From the NCBI RefSeq assembly GCF_000165425.1, contig NW_001798956.1, positions 1,373 to 65,372 on the forward strand: 64,000 nt of DNA, in the 5' to 3' direction. Source of the DNA: Paramecium tetraurelia (taxonomy: Eukaryota; Ciliophora; Oligohymenophorea; Peniculida; Parameciidae). Each line of letters begins with the position of its first letter. The stretch's first letter is position 1. The notes under the pieces are model-generated. The model searched no databases. It was not told the origin of the DNA and worked only from the letters and a program-made list of their open reading frames with translations. Shown piece by piece: positions 38,485-51,651 of this stretch. The position numbers and the translations under genes were made by a program.

Positions 38485-38950
38485 TCATTGATTTTATGTT
38501 GTTGAATCCTAAATTTTAGAAGTCACTTCAAGATAGGCTGCATTCATTTTACTAGCCAAATCGTTTCCTGATTCAGATTAAAGAATATTTCCGTTAATAT
38601 CTGTGGCTGTATAGGAAATAACACCGGCATTATTTGAAAGATCCACTACTTCACCGACAATTCCTGGAACATATTCAGAATGAGTTTCTGTGAATGATGT
38701 GTGTTTTTTGGTTGAACTCTCTACGTCTGTTGTAATTTGGGCCCAATGTTCTAACGAAAACATAGAGAATTAAATAATTACAGGCTTCTTTTGCACTCAA
38801 ATGATAATCTTGATTGCCCAAATTCTAAAATTCAAAGAAAGCACTATTAAAGGTTCTAGCTTTTTTATTATGAACTGCTTTGTGTGTTTTTCTTACATGT
38901 CCTGCGGTAACTGATAATAATAAGACACAGATGAGAATTGCCTTAATCAT
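38485..38950 (-). CDS. Small secreted protein, unknown
   Basis: 144 residues after a 31-nt GTA...TAG intron. The N-terminus MIKAILICVLLLSVTAG is a clear signal peptide. The mature part starts basic (VRKTHKAVHNKKAR), then has a short mixed alpha/beta region rich in Thr, Ser, Glu and Asn, with no cysteines and no transmembrane segment. No family recognised. It lies just upstream of the giant secreted protein gene on the same strand, which suggests but does not show a shared extracellular or granule destination. Confidence 0.75.
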
Positions 38951-39018
38951 AATTTATATTATTATTAGAAATCGTTTTTACTTCTTTTTCGTTTTAAAAT
39001 TAATATTCAATAAATCTA

Positions 39019-39571
39019 TCATTCATTTTCCATTCTCTTCCATACTAATATCAATATCCAGGTGATCAATAGGAAAATAAACATCGGCCAAAATACAATG
39101 CAGCTATAATTGAGTAGCCAAATAACAGTCAATATAATCAAGCTCCATTTGCATGTCTGATAATTGATATCATTATTCAGATCGTGAAATCTCAATGATA
39201 AATGAAAACAACTAGTATTTTTGCAGGGTATTAAAATGCAGCAACCGTCTATGCATCTACAAAAAGCAGAAAGTGAAAACAAAATTAACAGAACTGTTAT
39301 AATTTATCCAATGAAGTCACAACCATCAGGTGTTTCATCAATTTTGTTTAAGAAGAGTTATTTAAACACAAATCCTAAAAAGATAAACAACCAATATGCA
39401 AAACAGCATTCAAAGCAATCAGGCTATTTTCTTGATTGTTTCACTCGTTTTTGCAAATCCTATAAATATTATTACCTCTACTCCTCATCATTATTATTTG
39501 CTCTTACTTAAATTACATATTTACGTATCATCCATTTATTGGGTCTGCTTCTCCTCTTCTCGATTATTCAT
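39019..39571 (-). CDS. Four-transmembrane Cys-rich protein, unknown
   Basis: About 176 residues after a 22-nt intron at 39503-39524 that ends AAG. The N-terminus is hydrophilic and Gln/Glu-rich. Four hydrophobic segments follow: CFAYWLFIFLGFVF, IITVLLILFSLSAF, WSLIILTVIWLLNYS and MFIFLLITWILILVW. A Cys-rich loop between TM2 and TM3 (CRCIDGCCILIPC) may bind metal, form disulfides or be palmitoylated. No named family recognised. Paramecium-type genomes carry many small multi-pass proteins of this kind. The gene is 141 bp downstream of LSM12 on the same strand. Confidence 0.7.
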
Positions 39572-39712
39572 AAAAATAAATATTGCAAAATTGCAATGTA
39601 AAAATATTATATTTATCTATATAATGTTTAACTATATTCAAAAATTTTTGGCATATTTATCAACCTACATAAAAAGTTCATTACTATATACTTTACAATT
39701 TTCCTTAGTCTT

Positions 39713-40231
39713 TCAACTCCCAACTTGTTTTCTCCTGATATATTGTCTAATAGATAGATCACTCACAATATTACTTGATTTATACGGCGGTGAAATTCGG
39801 ATTGAAATAGATGGAATAATGATCTCCTAGTCTTTCCAATCTACATCTCTGTACAACTTTTATAGATGATCAAATAATTGCTAATGGGGTTCCTTCATTT
39901 CCTTCTTTATCATCTCTTGAGCCATGGCTGCCAAATCGATAGCCAACAAATTCTATAATGTTTACTACGCTTAGTGGAACGCATACTTTAGGATCTTAAA
40001 TATCAATGGTTTATAGATCTTGTATTGATTGCTGATTAATTAAAAATAAGTCATCTTCATTTTCTATTTAATTGCAATTTCATTCATACTTAATATAATG
40101 ATTGATTCATCACAATAATATATGAGTCCTTGAAACACATCACCATAATTTGTCGTGACTCTGGCTTGCATACCAAATAATTATAGTTTTTAGGTGTCCG
40201 TAGTCAATAGTGTCCATTGCTATTTCGACAT
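39713..40231 (-). CDS. LSM12: LSM12 homolog
   Basis: 156 residues, against 195 in human LSM12. Two introns (26 nt and 22 nt, GTA...TAG) are required. The N-terminal half is an Sm-like fold (FGMQARVTTNYGDVFQG; DDLFLINQQSIQDLQ). The C-terminal half matches the LSM12 anticodon-binding-like domain, with a helix ending QQLFDHLQKLYRDVDW, then EIIIPSISIRISPPY. The ISPPY motif and the DW-(x)n-I pattern are characteristic. Known LSM12 proteins associate with ataxin-2/Pbp1 in mRNA regulation and act as NAADP-binding proteins in animals. The role here is inferred from homology only. Confidence 0.85.
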
Positions 40232-40290
40232 AAATTAATAATTAATTTAATATTATATGTTTCTAACAAAAATATCGAAGGAATCTATAC

Positions 40291-41114
40291 TCAAAGACAA
40301 TGTATCTGATTCATTCTCAAAAATTTGCTAGGGATTTGCCGTTTGCCATGTAAAGCTCTATTTGAGGGTTTATAATTCTGAAATTGCCAATTCTCAATCA
40401 TCTCCACTTTATGCGCTTGTATAACACTGAAACAGAGATTGACTGCTATCACAAGGAGTATCAAGCATATCACTACTACTATAGATATTGTAGATAATGA
40501 ATTGATTCCGAATCTTGAAATGATAGAAATTGAAGCATAAATACAAAGTGCTATAAACACTAGTTATATTATCCAGCAGCACTTAGTTGTCCTTTTTAGT
40601 TTCTTAAATTAACAAATATCAAATCGATCAACAAAGTTTACTCTGTAATCTAATTTATGTTTGCAAATTTCACAAATTAACTAAAATATATAATGAGTTA
40701 CATTTTTATTGTATATCTTATTTACACCGAATTATTCTAATATCCACATTTTTAAGCATTCCTCGTGTACAAATTAAGCGGAACCTTTGCATTTACATGG
40801 CGAAATGAATTGTGAAGATTCTTCATCCTAAATGCAGATTCTGCAATTTTTTTCTAATTTATTGATATCATACTAAGCTCTGATTGAATTGTTTCAACTA
40901 TCTCATTTGTATATATTCTACAACCAACAATTTTCTTTCTGATCAAATCCTCTAGTCTAATTCATAATATTACTCTAGAATAAACAGTCTTTAATATTTT
41001 TGATCTTGATTTCTATGTTTTCAATATAACATTTTCGCTAATTCCTTGATCAGAAGTATTCAAAACTACGAAATTTGTATTTGGAGTAGTTGCCTAATGT
41101 CTATCATCACTCAT
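40291..41114 (-). CDS. RING-CH (MARCH-like) membrane E3 ligase, copy 1
   Basis: 259 residues. A C4HC3 RING-CH finger (CRICIQDEE ... CKCKGS ... VHEECLKMW ... CEICKHKL) is followed by two transmembrane segments (VFIALCIYASISII; STISIVVVICLILLVIAV) and a short tail. This is the MARCH family layout for ubiquitinating membrane proteins. A TGA in the ATG frame at 40962-40964 is removed if a 24-nt segment (GTA...GAG) is an intron; the paralogue has an intron at the same place. A second 20-nt intron (GTA...TAG) directly precedes the RING. Tandem to the next gene with only 47 bp between them. Confidence 0.8.
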
Positions 41115-41161
41115 TAGTACGAAATATTACGATTTTAAGCAAATAAATAATTAAAATATTT

Positions 41162-42146
41162 TCATTGTTCTGATATGTTTGGACTAGAAATCAATTAGCT
41201 GATCTAAACAACCTATAAGACATTTGGTCCATTCGGATGAACTTACGCATTTTTCTTCTTAGCCAAAGGACTTTCATTTCCACTATTTCCCATTTAAGAT
41301 TATAATTAAAAGATGCTACCCTATCTTGTCTCTTTTCTTGCTCTGTAGTTACTTATAGTCCAATTCTCAATCATTTCTACTAAATGAAATTGAAACACGC
41401 CCATCCCAAATTTAATTATCACTATTAAGCACAATACAATCAAAATTGTCATGACCGCATCAACACCTATGCTAGAGAACCCTACAAATTTTAGTAACAC
41501 TTAATAGTATGAAGCAATACCAACTATAGAACAAATTATAGCACTTATCATGACTAGTTAAATAAGCCAACATATCTTTTATTGCTTTGGTACATCCCAA
41601 AATCTAGATTTGTCAAAATGATTTTGCAACTGCATTTTCATACTAAACTTTTATGAACATAATTCACATTTAATCTAATTACTCTTTTAAAACATACTCT
41701 GTCCTGAAATACATCATTTATCCCATTTTTCTAAAGGATCCAAAGTTTTAAGCACTCTTCATGTACGTATTGTAAGCTTCCCTTGCATGCACAAGGCATA
41801 ATAAATCTGGAAGTCTCTTCCTCACTCATACATATTCTACAAGCAACTTTTGTTATTGCAATAAAATATACTTCCTCTTTTAGATAATTATAATTACTAT
41901 TCATTCATTTGATTAACATATATGTTACATCCTATCAACTTCCTTCTTTTGATATCCTATGTCTATATCTCATAGTACCTAATAATAAAAGGTCTTCAAA
42001 ATTCCTTTTTTCATAATTTCCTTTTTTGGAGAAATTTAGTCCTCAGATTAGTTTTCAAAATTAATATCAGGTATGAATTACATAGAAGAATTCATGGGGT
42101 TAAAATTTCGATTAGGAGATTGCTATGTAAATCTTATATCACTCAT
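41162..42146 (-). CDS. RING-CH (MARCH-like) membrane E3 ligase, copy 2
   Basis: 304 residues, paralogue of the downstream copy. Both start MSD and share the order: polar N-terminus, RING-CH (CRICMSEEE ... CACKGS ... VHEECLKLW ... CELCSQKF), two TM segments (VMISAIICSIVGIASYY; VMTILIVLCLIVIIKF), then VEMIENW. Its tail is about 50 residues longer, with Ser/Asn/Gln-rich sequence. Three introns are inferred (22 nt TAG, 25 nt at 41847-41871 ending AAG, 23 nt TAG), two at positions shared with copy 1. The copies are well diverged, so the duplication is not recent. Confidence 0.82.
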
Positions 42147-42364
42147 ATTTTGATTGAATGATAGAAGGGTTTTAATATTATTATTATATATAATTCTGAT
42201 ATTTATTCATAAATTTATATCTTAGGATTTTAATATTCTTTTAATTTATTTAAAAAAGCAAATCTTTAATCTTTAGTTTTTCCATTTTTTTATATATTTT
42301 ATTTTAAAATTAATAGACAAAAAACTGAATAATATTATTAATGAATTTTATTTAAAATATTAAC

Positions 42365-45300
42365 TCATAACTCCCCTTAATAATAAAAATGGTCAGCACT
42401 AATTTGCAACAGTGCAAATCCTGTTTAATAGTTATTATAAACAATAACATCAGCTATTTCTTTAATTCTAATTTGACTTATCTCAAAATCTTTCCAATTT
42501 CCATTAAGAAGATTATAACTTTCATTTCTTATTGGATTTCCATTTCTTTTGTTAGAATACAATATCCTTTATGAATAATTTCCATGAGGCACTTAAATTT
42601 GAGTTAGCTTTCCACTTATCAAGCTGACATAAAATGATGAGGAATTGTGTTCCTCTAATGCATGCATGTTTAGGTTCCCATATTCAAAGTTTGAGCAATT
42701 CTTAAAGCAAAACACTTTTGAACATAAAACACAGACGAGTATATCATCTGAAAACTATTCATTATATGATTTACAATAATGACATAACTTTGGAAAGAAT
42801 GTGTCATGAAATTTTTAAAAATTGTCGCCCAAAACATTAATTATCTAATTTCTTAGTTGGTTTTACAATATTACATAATATTCAGCAAATTTATCCTATA
42901 ATTATAATTATTAATTATTGTTCTTCTCAATTTCAACTCCAAAGCATTAACATAAAATCTCCATTTATTATGAATAGCTATGTTAAAATTTGGTTGCTAG
43001 TTTTAGAACTTCAGCTTATAATAATGTCTTATTTGATGCTTTAAGAATATGTTTATCTATGGCATCTAATAGATTGATTAAAATAGACTTGTCAGATTAA
43101 AATTGATAATCTATATCATGAATGAATCCACAAACTTTAAAATTGTCTATTGTCAAACCTAAGAATACTATTAATTATTTCAGTATTAAATGCTATTATA
43201 ATCTCTAGAACTCTTAAACATTAATAAATAAATTTTAAATTAAATTAATTAGTATCTACATGTATATTTCTACTAACATGTAAAATTCATTTGATTAATA
43301 TTTTTAAACTATTGCTTATTATTCTCCTAATTATTTGACGATAAATAATAGAGATTAGTTGAATGATTGCAATTATGATGGACTGATATCTTCATTGATT
43401 GTTATTTAGACATTAAAGCAATGTAAACATATTGGACAAGCATATTTTTGCCATTCTGGAATACCTTAAGATTTATTATTTAGAATATCTTGAAATGCCT
43501 CTTCAAAACAATGTGCATGATATTTATGATAGCAATTTTAAATTGAGATTGTTGGAGAATAATTTGTCGTATTTTATGCTTCTTCGATTAGTTAGGGTAC
43601 GATTGAATAATTGATTGAATGTATTCTATTTGATAAGAAGATTAGTAAAACTTTGTTTGATTAAACTTCTTATAAACAAAAATCACATTGTTATAATTTT
43701 GAATCACTTGGGAAATGCTAATTCATTAAATTTAATAAAGATTTTGAGGTTTTCAATTTATCATACTTAAGTTTGTAATAAGATTTAGATTTTTATGCCT
43801 TTTGTTTAGATATATTAGAAAAAGAAAGATTAGGAATATCACCATTAAATGATTACTTCTACAATAATAAAATTAACTGCTCAAAGTGATGTTACAGCCC
43901 CTATAGTCTTTGATTCCCTTTTAAGTTGTGTAATTAATTAAGTATATTTTATGTCTAAGCTTTTAGTTCTTGATTATAGAAGTAATTTGCACACATAAGC
44001 TAATAGTAAATAAATTACAAGAAAGTTTCCGTTTCTATCAAACCTGAATTGATTAAATTAAAGCTTTAAAATAAGGATGGAACAGAACTTATTACTTAAA
44101 GAATAAGCTTTCTAAGATATTGATAATCTGGTTAATTAAATTGTTGGATGTCATATTCGAGGCCATTTCCGAATGTAAGCATTCTTTAAGTCGCCTAACT
44201 ATTCTGTAGCTTTTCTATTAAGACTGCTTTAAAATTTTTATCTAAAATTAATAAATTAGGATCATAAATCTATTAGTATGCTTTATTTAAAGTCAGTTTA
44301 TTTATTGAAGTGTCAAAATTGCAAATTTTTAAAATATGTTTTTCTAAATTGGATGTTACTTATATTCCGATGGATTAGAATTTATTTATTATTGTTGAGT
44401 AAAGATAGTAAGAGGAACTACATAAAATGTTTTATATTGTTTTCTATAACGCTTGTTATAAAATGTTTGGTAAAGAATCAGTTTTGTCAAAATAAGTAAT
44501 GCATATATTGAACACATCCATATCTGAAGTCATCATTCTCATAAAGTAATCACTAAAATAGAAATAAATAGATACTAAGTTATTTCGCATGTTTAAACCA
44601 TGGTTGGAAGCTAAATCACTTGAAATGCTTAATAGATATCTGTTAGTCCAATTTAATCGAATAGAAAGAGGTACAACTTACCATATGCTGTGTCAATTGA
44701 CTCAGATTTAAAACTGATGGAAGTTTCACTAAATCCATAATAATTATTGATAATTTCTGCATCTTAAGTGTAAAATACTGTTGTGAAGGTTTAAATGCAT
44801 CTTAATAAAATTTTTTGTAGATTATTTTTGATAATTTCTATTGGCTCCTCTAATAGCTCTGATAAATATTATCTAAAATCAGCTGGATTTTTATATTCCT
44901 TTTAACAAAAATGTACATATAAAAATATGATAAACATTTTATCCAATAGTGATGCATTCTTAAAGAGATGTAAGCACATTGAGATTATTATGATGCTCTT
45001 TTAATCATTTGTTTAATTCAAGTTATTCAAATACTAATTATAAAGTTTTTTGATTTCAAAATCAAAGGATGAAAAGATGTTTCGTTTGAGTTTGATAAAA
45101 TTATAACATTTCACTATCAACAAATCTATAAAATTCTTTTAAAATTGTTTTGTGCTTAGTTTAGATTGAAATAGATTCTGAATAGACAAATTTACAATAT
45201 CCAATGCATATCCTTAATAATTAATATAAATTTTCATATCTTCTTTAGTATAAGCATTGAGTGGAATGTTGTTCTCTTGTTTATAAGATTCATACACAGC

Positions 45301-46751
45301 TGGAAAGGCTTCACTTAAACTATTAATTAAAGTTGTTATGATGTGATCGTTCATTTGATAGTTTCTTAAAAATTTCTAATTGACATTCTGATTCAAAAAA
45401 TAATTAAAATCCTTTCCAAAGATTTATTATAGTTGGATCATGCAGAGTTCCCCAAAATCTTTTTATTATAATTAAGTATCGATAAATTCAAGAGGCTGAA
45501 CAGGAGCCGAAATAATATATTCATTTGCTTAATGGAAATATTAATACTGTTTCTAAATTGCTTTGAATAGTTCAAATGTATAATTTCCAAATATGAACTC
45601 CTCCAGAATCTATTTATCTTAAAATGAGGTAATCCAAGTAAGAAGTTAGGAGTCTCTTGCTTCAACACTTATTAATTTTGAAGTAAATAGAGCTTGAAAA
45701 TAATGTTCGGCTTAATTCATTATATCTTGAATTGTGTTATCATCTTGTATAATAAAATCTTCATCATCTTGAATTGAATTGTAGATATCATTAATTAATT
45801 CTCGAATTATGTCATTATTTGGGGTCACTATTACTTTATGATAGGAAACTAAGGATTGCTATTTTTTCAAACATAATTAAGTGAATAACTATTTAAACTA
45901 ATTTTTGAAAAGCCGATAGATCAGTTCTGTTAAATCAATAGAAAGATCAAAGAGTTGGAAAATGGGTTCAGATATTGCATAAGATTGAATTATGGATTCT
46001 AAGATGGTTTGTTATGAGTCAGGCTAGAGAGGTAATTGGAGTAAATAAGTAACAAAATGTTACAAAGTTGGGTTATCATTGATAAAATATTCTAAGGCAA
46101 GATAGAATACTTCAAATAAAAATTGACATTTGGATAATAGTGTAATGTATGTGGCAATCTGTAATTTTGATTCAATTAGCTTTTTGAGATTTGGCAAATC
46201 GAAATCCAAACTAAATCTATAGAGTTTAACTGCTGTCTCTGGAAATTAATTTTATTACTTGAGAATTTGTTTTGAATATTAATCATACAAGGTTGCACAA
46301 GCTCTAATAAAGTTTTCTAGATTTTAACATAAATCTTTGGGAATTTATAAATTTTGGTTGATTCCTTATTATTGTTCTTTATTATGAGTATTGCATAGAG
46401 ATTGCTGAAGCACATCAGAATTTCCACAATCACATTAACCTCCAGTGTTGGTGGTGGTGGGGACAAATTAATGGCCTAATTAAAATATATTTTGATACCT
46501 GTATGACTCTTAAAATCAAAACATTCTTGACAAATAACGTGATTTACATTTTGTGAACATGTAAAACATTGAAAGACTATCTAACCGTTTTCAAGTTTGT
46601 TCTGGCATTGATAATTAGGAACTTGAGATTCTTATATAAAATTCAGATGGGATTGCTATTTCGTAATAAATTTGGCTATGATGTCTTGCACTTCTAAGTC
46701 TTCATCATGGAGATTGCACCTTTGATCTATTTTTTCGATTAGGGACTTCAT
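42365..46751 (-). CDS. UBR-box N-recognin-type E3 ligase
   Basis: About 1,440 residues. Near the N-terminus is a UBR-box zinc finger: a first half VFQCFTCSQN ... CQECF, then after a 23-nt intron GGQCDCGNSD ... CNTH. This matches UBR1/UBR2 domains that read N-degrons. A long helical middle follows. Toward the C-terminus is a RING-like H-x-H-C ... CPIC segment (YHKYHAHCFEEAFQ ... YACPICLHC), then a Cys-rich UAIN-like domain (CHYCKSYNEQFSDDILVC; LCSKVFCF). The order UBR-helical-RING-UAIN is that of UBR1-family E3s. At least one more intron (35 nt, CAG) is needed near 44.7 kb; others are likely and exact exons in 42.8-44.7 kb are uncertain. It is shorter than animal UBR1 (~1,750). Confidence 0.8.
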
Positions 46752-47065
46752 AAAGATAAATATTTATTAATTATGGCCTATTCCTTATGGAGATAAAAAC
46801 ATTTGTAAAAGAATTCTAACAGAATTAATTTAAGTACATATAGATTAATGAACATAATCGTTTAATAATATGATAGCTCAAATATTGAAATTAATATGAA
46901 TTAATGTTTTATTAAGGTATTAAGATTTTGAATTTAGCTGTTAAAAAGCAAGTTCAATAATGTGAGAGATAGCGATAGGCTATCGGTGTAAGTGTTGGAA
47001 ACATATTTAGTTTTAAAAATGGTAAAGTATAATATTAATTAATTGGTTTCATTTTAATTTTCTTT
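46752..47065. other. Divergent promoter region
   Basis: 314 bp between the divergent starts of the UBR gene and the channel gene. It is AT-rich and without an open frame. It contains a small GC-richer palindrome listed separately. By position it should hold both promoters. Confidence 0.55.
46973..46985. promoter_or_regulatory. Perfect palindrome CGATAG-G-CTATCG
   Basis: A 6-bp perfect inverted repeat with a one-base spacer stands out in otherwise AT-rich DNA, about 80 bp upstream of the channel start and 220 bp upstream of the UBR start. The shape fits a dimeric transcription-factor site, but a palindrome this short can occur by chance. Confidence 0.25.
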
Positions 47066-50000
47066 ATGCATCTGGCATTAGAAACTGAATTTGGAGTTAA
47101 TAACTTCATCATCAACGATTTACCAAAGGATGAATATGCTGATTTCCTTAGTTAGAAATCATTATCGGAACATGGTTTTCCAGTTCCAGAAATAAAAAGA
47201 AAGCATGAAGATGCAATACCACCACCTAATTCTAAAGATTAATAACTTAGTTTTATGATGAGTCCTATAGTGTCACCTAGTTATGAAGGATGTAGAACAA
47301 ATGAAATATTAATTGTTAAACCCACACCTCATGCAGGCACACAGACATCGTTTTAAACTAATTATTCAAAATTGCGAAATTCATAATCAACTGTAGGAGA
47401 GGACATGATGAGATATTTCTAGATTAGAAGGTTTTTTAATAGGTTTATGCGTTCTATGCATCTTTTCAGTAGATTGCAAAAGCATCACTTAGATATTTTG
47501 AATGACTCTGCTTCTAGTTACGACCCTAAAATATTTGGTTAAAGGTAATTTAATTTCAGACCTTTGGGAATGATTAAAAATCTGAATCTACCAAAGGTAC
47601 CCTCATTTAGTTAGAAAATAGAAAAAATAATAAATAGAATAGGTTAAACGATTAAATAGAAAATTGAATATTGGGATCAAAATATCAGGATATTTCAGCC
47701 GGAAGAGAGAAAAAAGATTATATGGGATAGTTGTCTATCAATATCCAGATTATACTTCATTATTTTAATCCCAATGGATATAACTTTTGAACAAGAATTT
47801 TTATACTCACATTAATTATTTATCCTAACAGTTATTATGACAATTCTATTGATGCTGGATATTCTTCTCAATTTCAACACTGCCTATTATCAATTTGGAC
47901 TTATTGTAAATGAAAGATCTAAAATCTTTAATCATGTCATAAGTAAAGCATACGGTTGCGATGCCATATCAGTAATATACTTATTTGTATTAATATTTCT
48001 AAATTGGGATGAATATCGAGAAGAGAAGCAATACATTTTGGTTGGTTTGTTGACCTTTGTGGGTTAGTATTAAAACATTACAAAATTAATCAGATTAAGT
48101 GAGGAAGTGCTGAATTTGACTAAAGTTACTGCCTCGATTTTAGAACTAGTAAAATTGATAATATTCTTAATTTTCATCTCTACATGTTGCAACTTGCATT
48201 TGGTATGGAGTATGATATTAAATATATATTTAGGTAGGCAATTATGGTCTAAAATATCTAGGATCTAGTTGGATAGACAAATATCAATTAGACGATAATA
48301 ATTGGGCTGAAAGATATTTACGATCCTTCTACTTTTGTACTGTTACCATGTTTACTGTTGGATATGGTGATTTAACTCCTTAATGTAATAAAATCATTAT
48401 ATTTCAGCCAATTTAGAATATACTATTTGCATTATCTTTATAATGATATTTAGTATTCAGTTACCATATAGTGTAAATACTGTGGGAGCTATTATTGATG
48501 AGATCTCTAAATATAGTGAGCAGAAACTCTAGAAATTGAGGATTATTAACACTTACATGACAAAAAAGAAGATCAGCTTTTAATTACAATTTTAAATCAG
48601 AGAATACTTAAATTACTATTGGGAAATGGAGAATACGCAATAATCAAATGAGGAATAAGTCATCATAGAATAACTATCAGAATAATTGAGAGAAGAACTA
48701 ATGGTTGAGGCTAATTCGGTTGTTCTCAATAACTGCTCTCTCTTTTAGAAGAACTTTTCTTATGAATTCAAGAAGGCTCTAGTAAAAAAAATCAGAACGG
48801 TTTCAATCCAACCCGAAAATATTATCGATTATTCCACAGAACCAGATGCTTATCAAAATAATTATCTTACCTTTATAGAATCAGGAGAAGTTGAAGTTCA
48901 ATTATCTGATCAAATTTTCTCACCAGGAACGACATTTCATAAATTGACTCCTGGTTGTCTCTTTGGATTATATGAATTTATAACTGGATAAGAGTAGAAA
49001 GAGGTATATAAAAGTGTTGGATTTACTAAATTACTCATTTTACCTAGATCTGCTTTTTTAAAAATTCTTAAAGAGTTTCAGGAAGACAGAGAAAAGTTTT
49101 GTCAAATTAGAGATGATCTACTATATAATTTCTCAAAGCAATCTCTTAAGAATTTAGACATTTCTTGTTATGTATGTTAATCAAGAGAGCATTTATCAAA
49201 AGATTGTCCTCTACTTCACTTTTGTCCAGATAAAGAAAGAATTATTAAATCTTATAACTTTGTTAAAGAATAAGTAAGGGATAAGTCAATTAGAAAACAT
49301 GCGAATAAATATGATAATCGGTTCATATATAATAATGCTTTGCTAGATTTCAAAGTATTGAAAGAGACAGCTGAATATATTTAGGATGATTTTTGGTAAG
49401 AAACTTAAATTTATGACTTGGATTTAGAGAATGGCTAAACTAGTCCCAGCAATAATAATAATGTTTCAGGATCTCCATAACATTCATCTAGTTCGGATGA
49501 TGAAAAAGACGAAATTGTTTTAGAATTATCCAAACCATCACTTAGTTCTTCATAAAAATTTCCTAGACAAACTAGAACCACTAGATTATTAGAAATCAAT
49601 CAAATGAAAAAACTATAAGCTAGAAAATCTAGTATTTCCCCAATGATTCCCAGAACATCATCGTATATAATTGAAACTCAATAATAACCTAAATTATCTA
49701 TTTTTGCTTAATAGAATTCAATTAATGTCAATAATTAACACTCTGATGAAAAAGCCTAATCTCAAGATTCAGAATAAAAAAACGAGACTTCAATTTAATT
49801 ATCTAGTTAACAGCTTGATTCCATCAAGCCTGCAGTCAGTCCTATGAAATAGAACTTTATGAAATCAGCATTAAAAAAAGTGGCTGATAATATTCAGAGC
49901 AATCAAAGTGCTAATCATTAAGAAGAAGACAAGGCCAAAAAGGTTAAAGTGAAATTTTAATAAGCCTTCACCTTTATAAAGAGATTAAAATAATTGAAGT

Positions 50001-50485
50001 TTACTAAAGAAGTAGAAAAACCCAGAGTACAACCAAAATAATAGACAATGGTAGTTCAAAAATAAAATCTTAATTTGATTTAGTAGAGAATACAAAGGAA
50101 AAGCAACACATTAACCATGTAAGATCAAAATAAATTAGACTTATTAGTTTTAGAACTTAATAATTAATTAAACAATAATTTTTAGGAATTGGAAAATTTT
50201 GAAAATAAGAAAGATTTTAAATTCTACTAACCTCATAACAATTTAGCGAGTTTACAAATATCAACTAAGTATCATCCTAAATTTCTGAGCAATATGAATC
50301 TCTATATAAAATATTTTCTATATCCTGCAGAATTTATTAAAAGATACAAGAAAAAAGATCCCACTATATTAGAAGTTAAACCAGTGTCTTTTGCAACTCA
50401 GATCAATGCATACAAAGATGTATTAAAATTTAGAAAACAGGCCAGAAAGATTATAAACAAAAAGTAGATAGCACCAGAATAATGA
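47066..50485 (+). CDS. Cyclic-nucleotide-gated K+ channel with zinc knuckle
   Basis: 1,121 residues after two introns (31 nt ending TAG, 23 nt ending CAG); the frame then closes exactly. A cytoplasmic N-terminus with basic and Gln-rich stretches is followed by a six-TM core and the pore MFTVGYGDLTP, whose GYGD filter indicates K+ selectivity. Then come a C-linker and a cyclic-nucleotide-binding domain (FIESGEVEVQL ... GCLFGLYEF). Immediately after it is a CX2CX4HX4C zinc knuckle (CYVCQSREHLSKDC). The remaining ~400 residues are Ser/Asn/Gln-rich and disordered, ending in a basic helix. This is the EAG/CNG-HCN superfamily, which is expanded in ciliates and sets membrane potential for ciliary beating. 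The knuckle is an unusual addition. Confidence 0.9.
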
Positions 50486-50519
50486 CTATTGATTTTATAT
50501 TATGATTTATTAAAAAGAA

Positions 50520-51651
50520 TCACGCTAAATCATTAAATGGGGTTATTCCTTCTTACCCAAAATAATTGAATCTGCCTGTAGCAACATTCATAATTGCTGT
50601 GTAAAAGGTACCTTCATTATGAATTGGATAGAGTGTTTATAACACTATATGCTCCTAATTCATTTTGCATAGTGCTGGTTAAATTAGCCAATAAATTTTC
50701 TGCAATTGTTCTTCTTTAATCACCTTTTGGATCTTTTTTCCAATGATCATAATTAGTCTAAACCATATATTAGAATTGATCGTTTCCTAATCCAGTGTTA
50801 TTGAAGAACAATGTTGGGTAAGTTGAGATTGGATCTCTAGAAATGATTGCACCTTAATTGAATCCGGTACCTGCAACAATATTGTATTGTGAGCATGCTA
50901 CAATCACATTTTCTAAATAATTAACGGCTTAATCGAAATTATTAATGTCGGAATCAAGGATCTAAATAATTTTAAAAATATTTACATGTCTAAATGTCCA
51001 TCCTAATGATGTTGTTCCTGCTGCTATTTTTTTCAATAACATAAATAATGGCAAATAGTGTCCATATCTCCAATTTTCTTACAAGGAAACAACTCCATAT
51101 TTGAACATAGTGACAAAACCAGTCTTAAACCAATATTAATCAACAGCTTCACCAATGTATTGACCGTTTTTTATGAATTTGAAATGAACAACAAGTAATC
51201 TACCTGCATCTGGAGCTTGATCCATGTTTCTACCATGAATAATACCGTCTTTAGTTTATAATAACATAGCAGTGCATTCTCTAATATTGACTGATAAGGA
51301 GTGACCGATTTCATGGAAATAAGCCCATGCAGCCATATATTCAAATGTCACATCAGGTCTATTAAATGCTTCGACAACTCCTTCCAGTTCTTAAGCATAT
51401 TAAGGCCAATGAGTCCTTACGGAGGCAGCTAATACGTCATAGTCCTTTGATGTTAAATGTTTGAAGGTAGTTTCATTATGATACGAAAAGAAAGCACCAA
51501 ATGAAGCGTCAAATCCGTATGTATTTAATATTAAATAAACTGCTGGTTAGAATCTCTACTTAGCTGGTCCATCTAGATCTATATCTAAGGTTGGAACTAT
51601 TGTGTAAGCCAAGGTTGTGGCTAATATCACAAAGATAATGGCAAGCTTCAT
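50520..51651 (-). CDS. NAAA/acid-ceramidase-like amidase, copy 1
   Basis: About 368 residues with a signal peptide (MKLAIIFVILATTLAYT). The family is the Ntn-hydrolase group of N-acylethanolamine acid amidase and acid ceramidase: GHSLSVNIRECTAMLL places the nucleophile Cys126, where autoproteolysis would expose an N-terminal Cys, and IIHGRNMDQ is the conserved RNxD motif. C-terminal features (TNYDHW; QRRTIAENL; YPIHNEGT) also fit. It would cleave fatty-acid amides in lysosome-like or secretory compartments. One 24-nt intron (GTA...TAG) precedes ILDSD. A net +1 shift at about 50631 moves the last ~35 residues into another frame; comparison with copy 2 shows the intended frame. As written, the protein would end early at a TGA. 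Confidence 0.85.
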
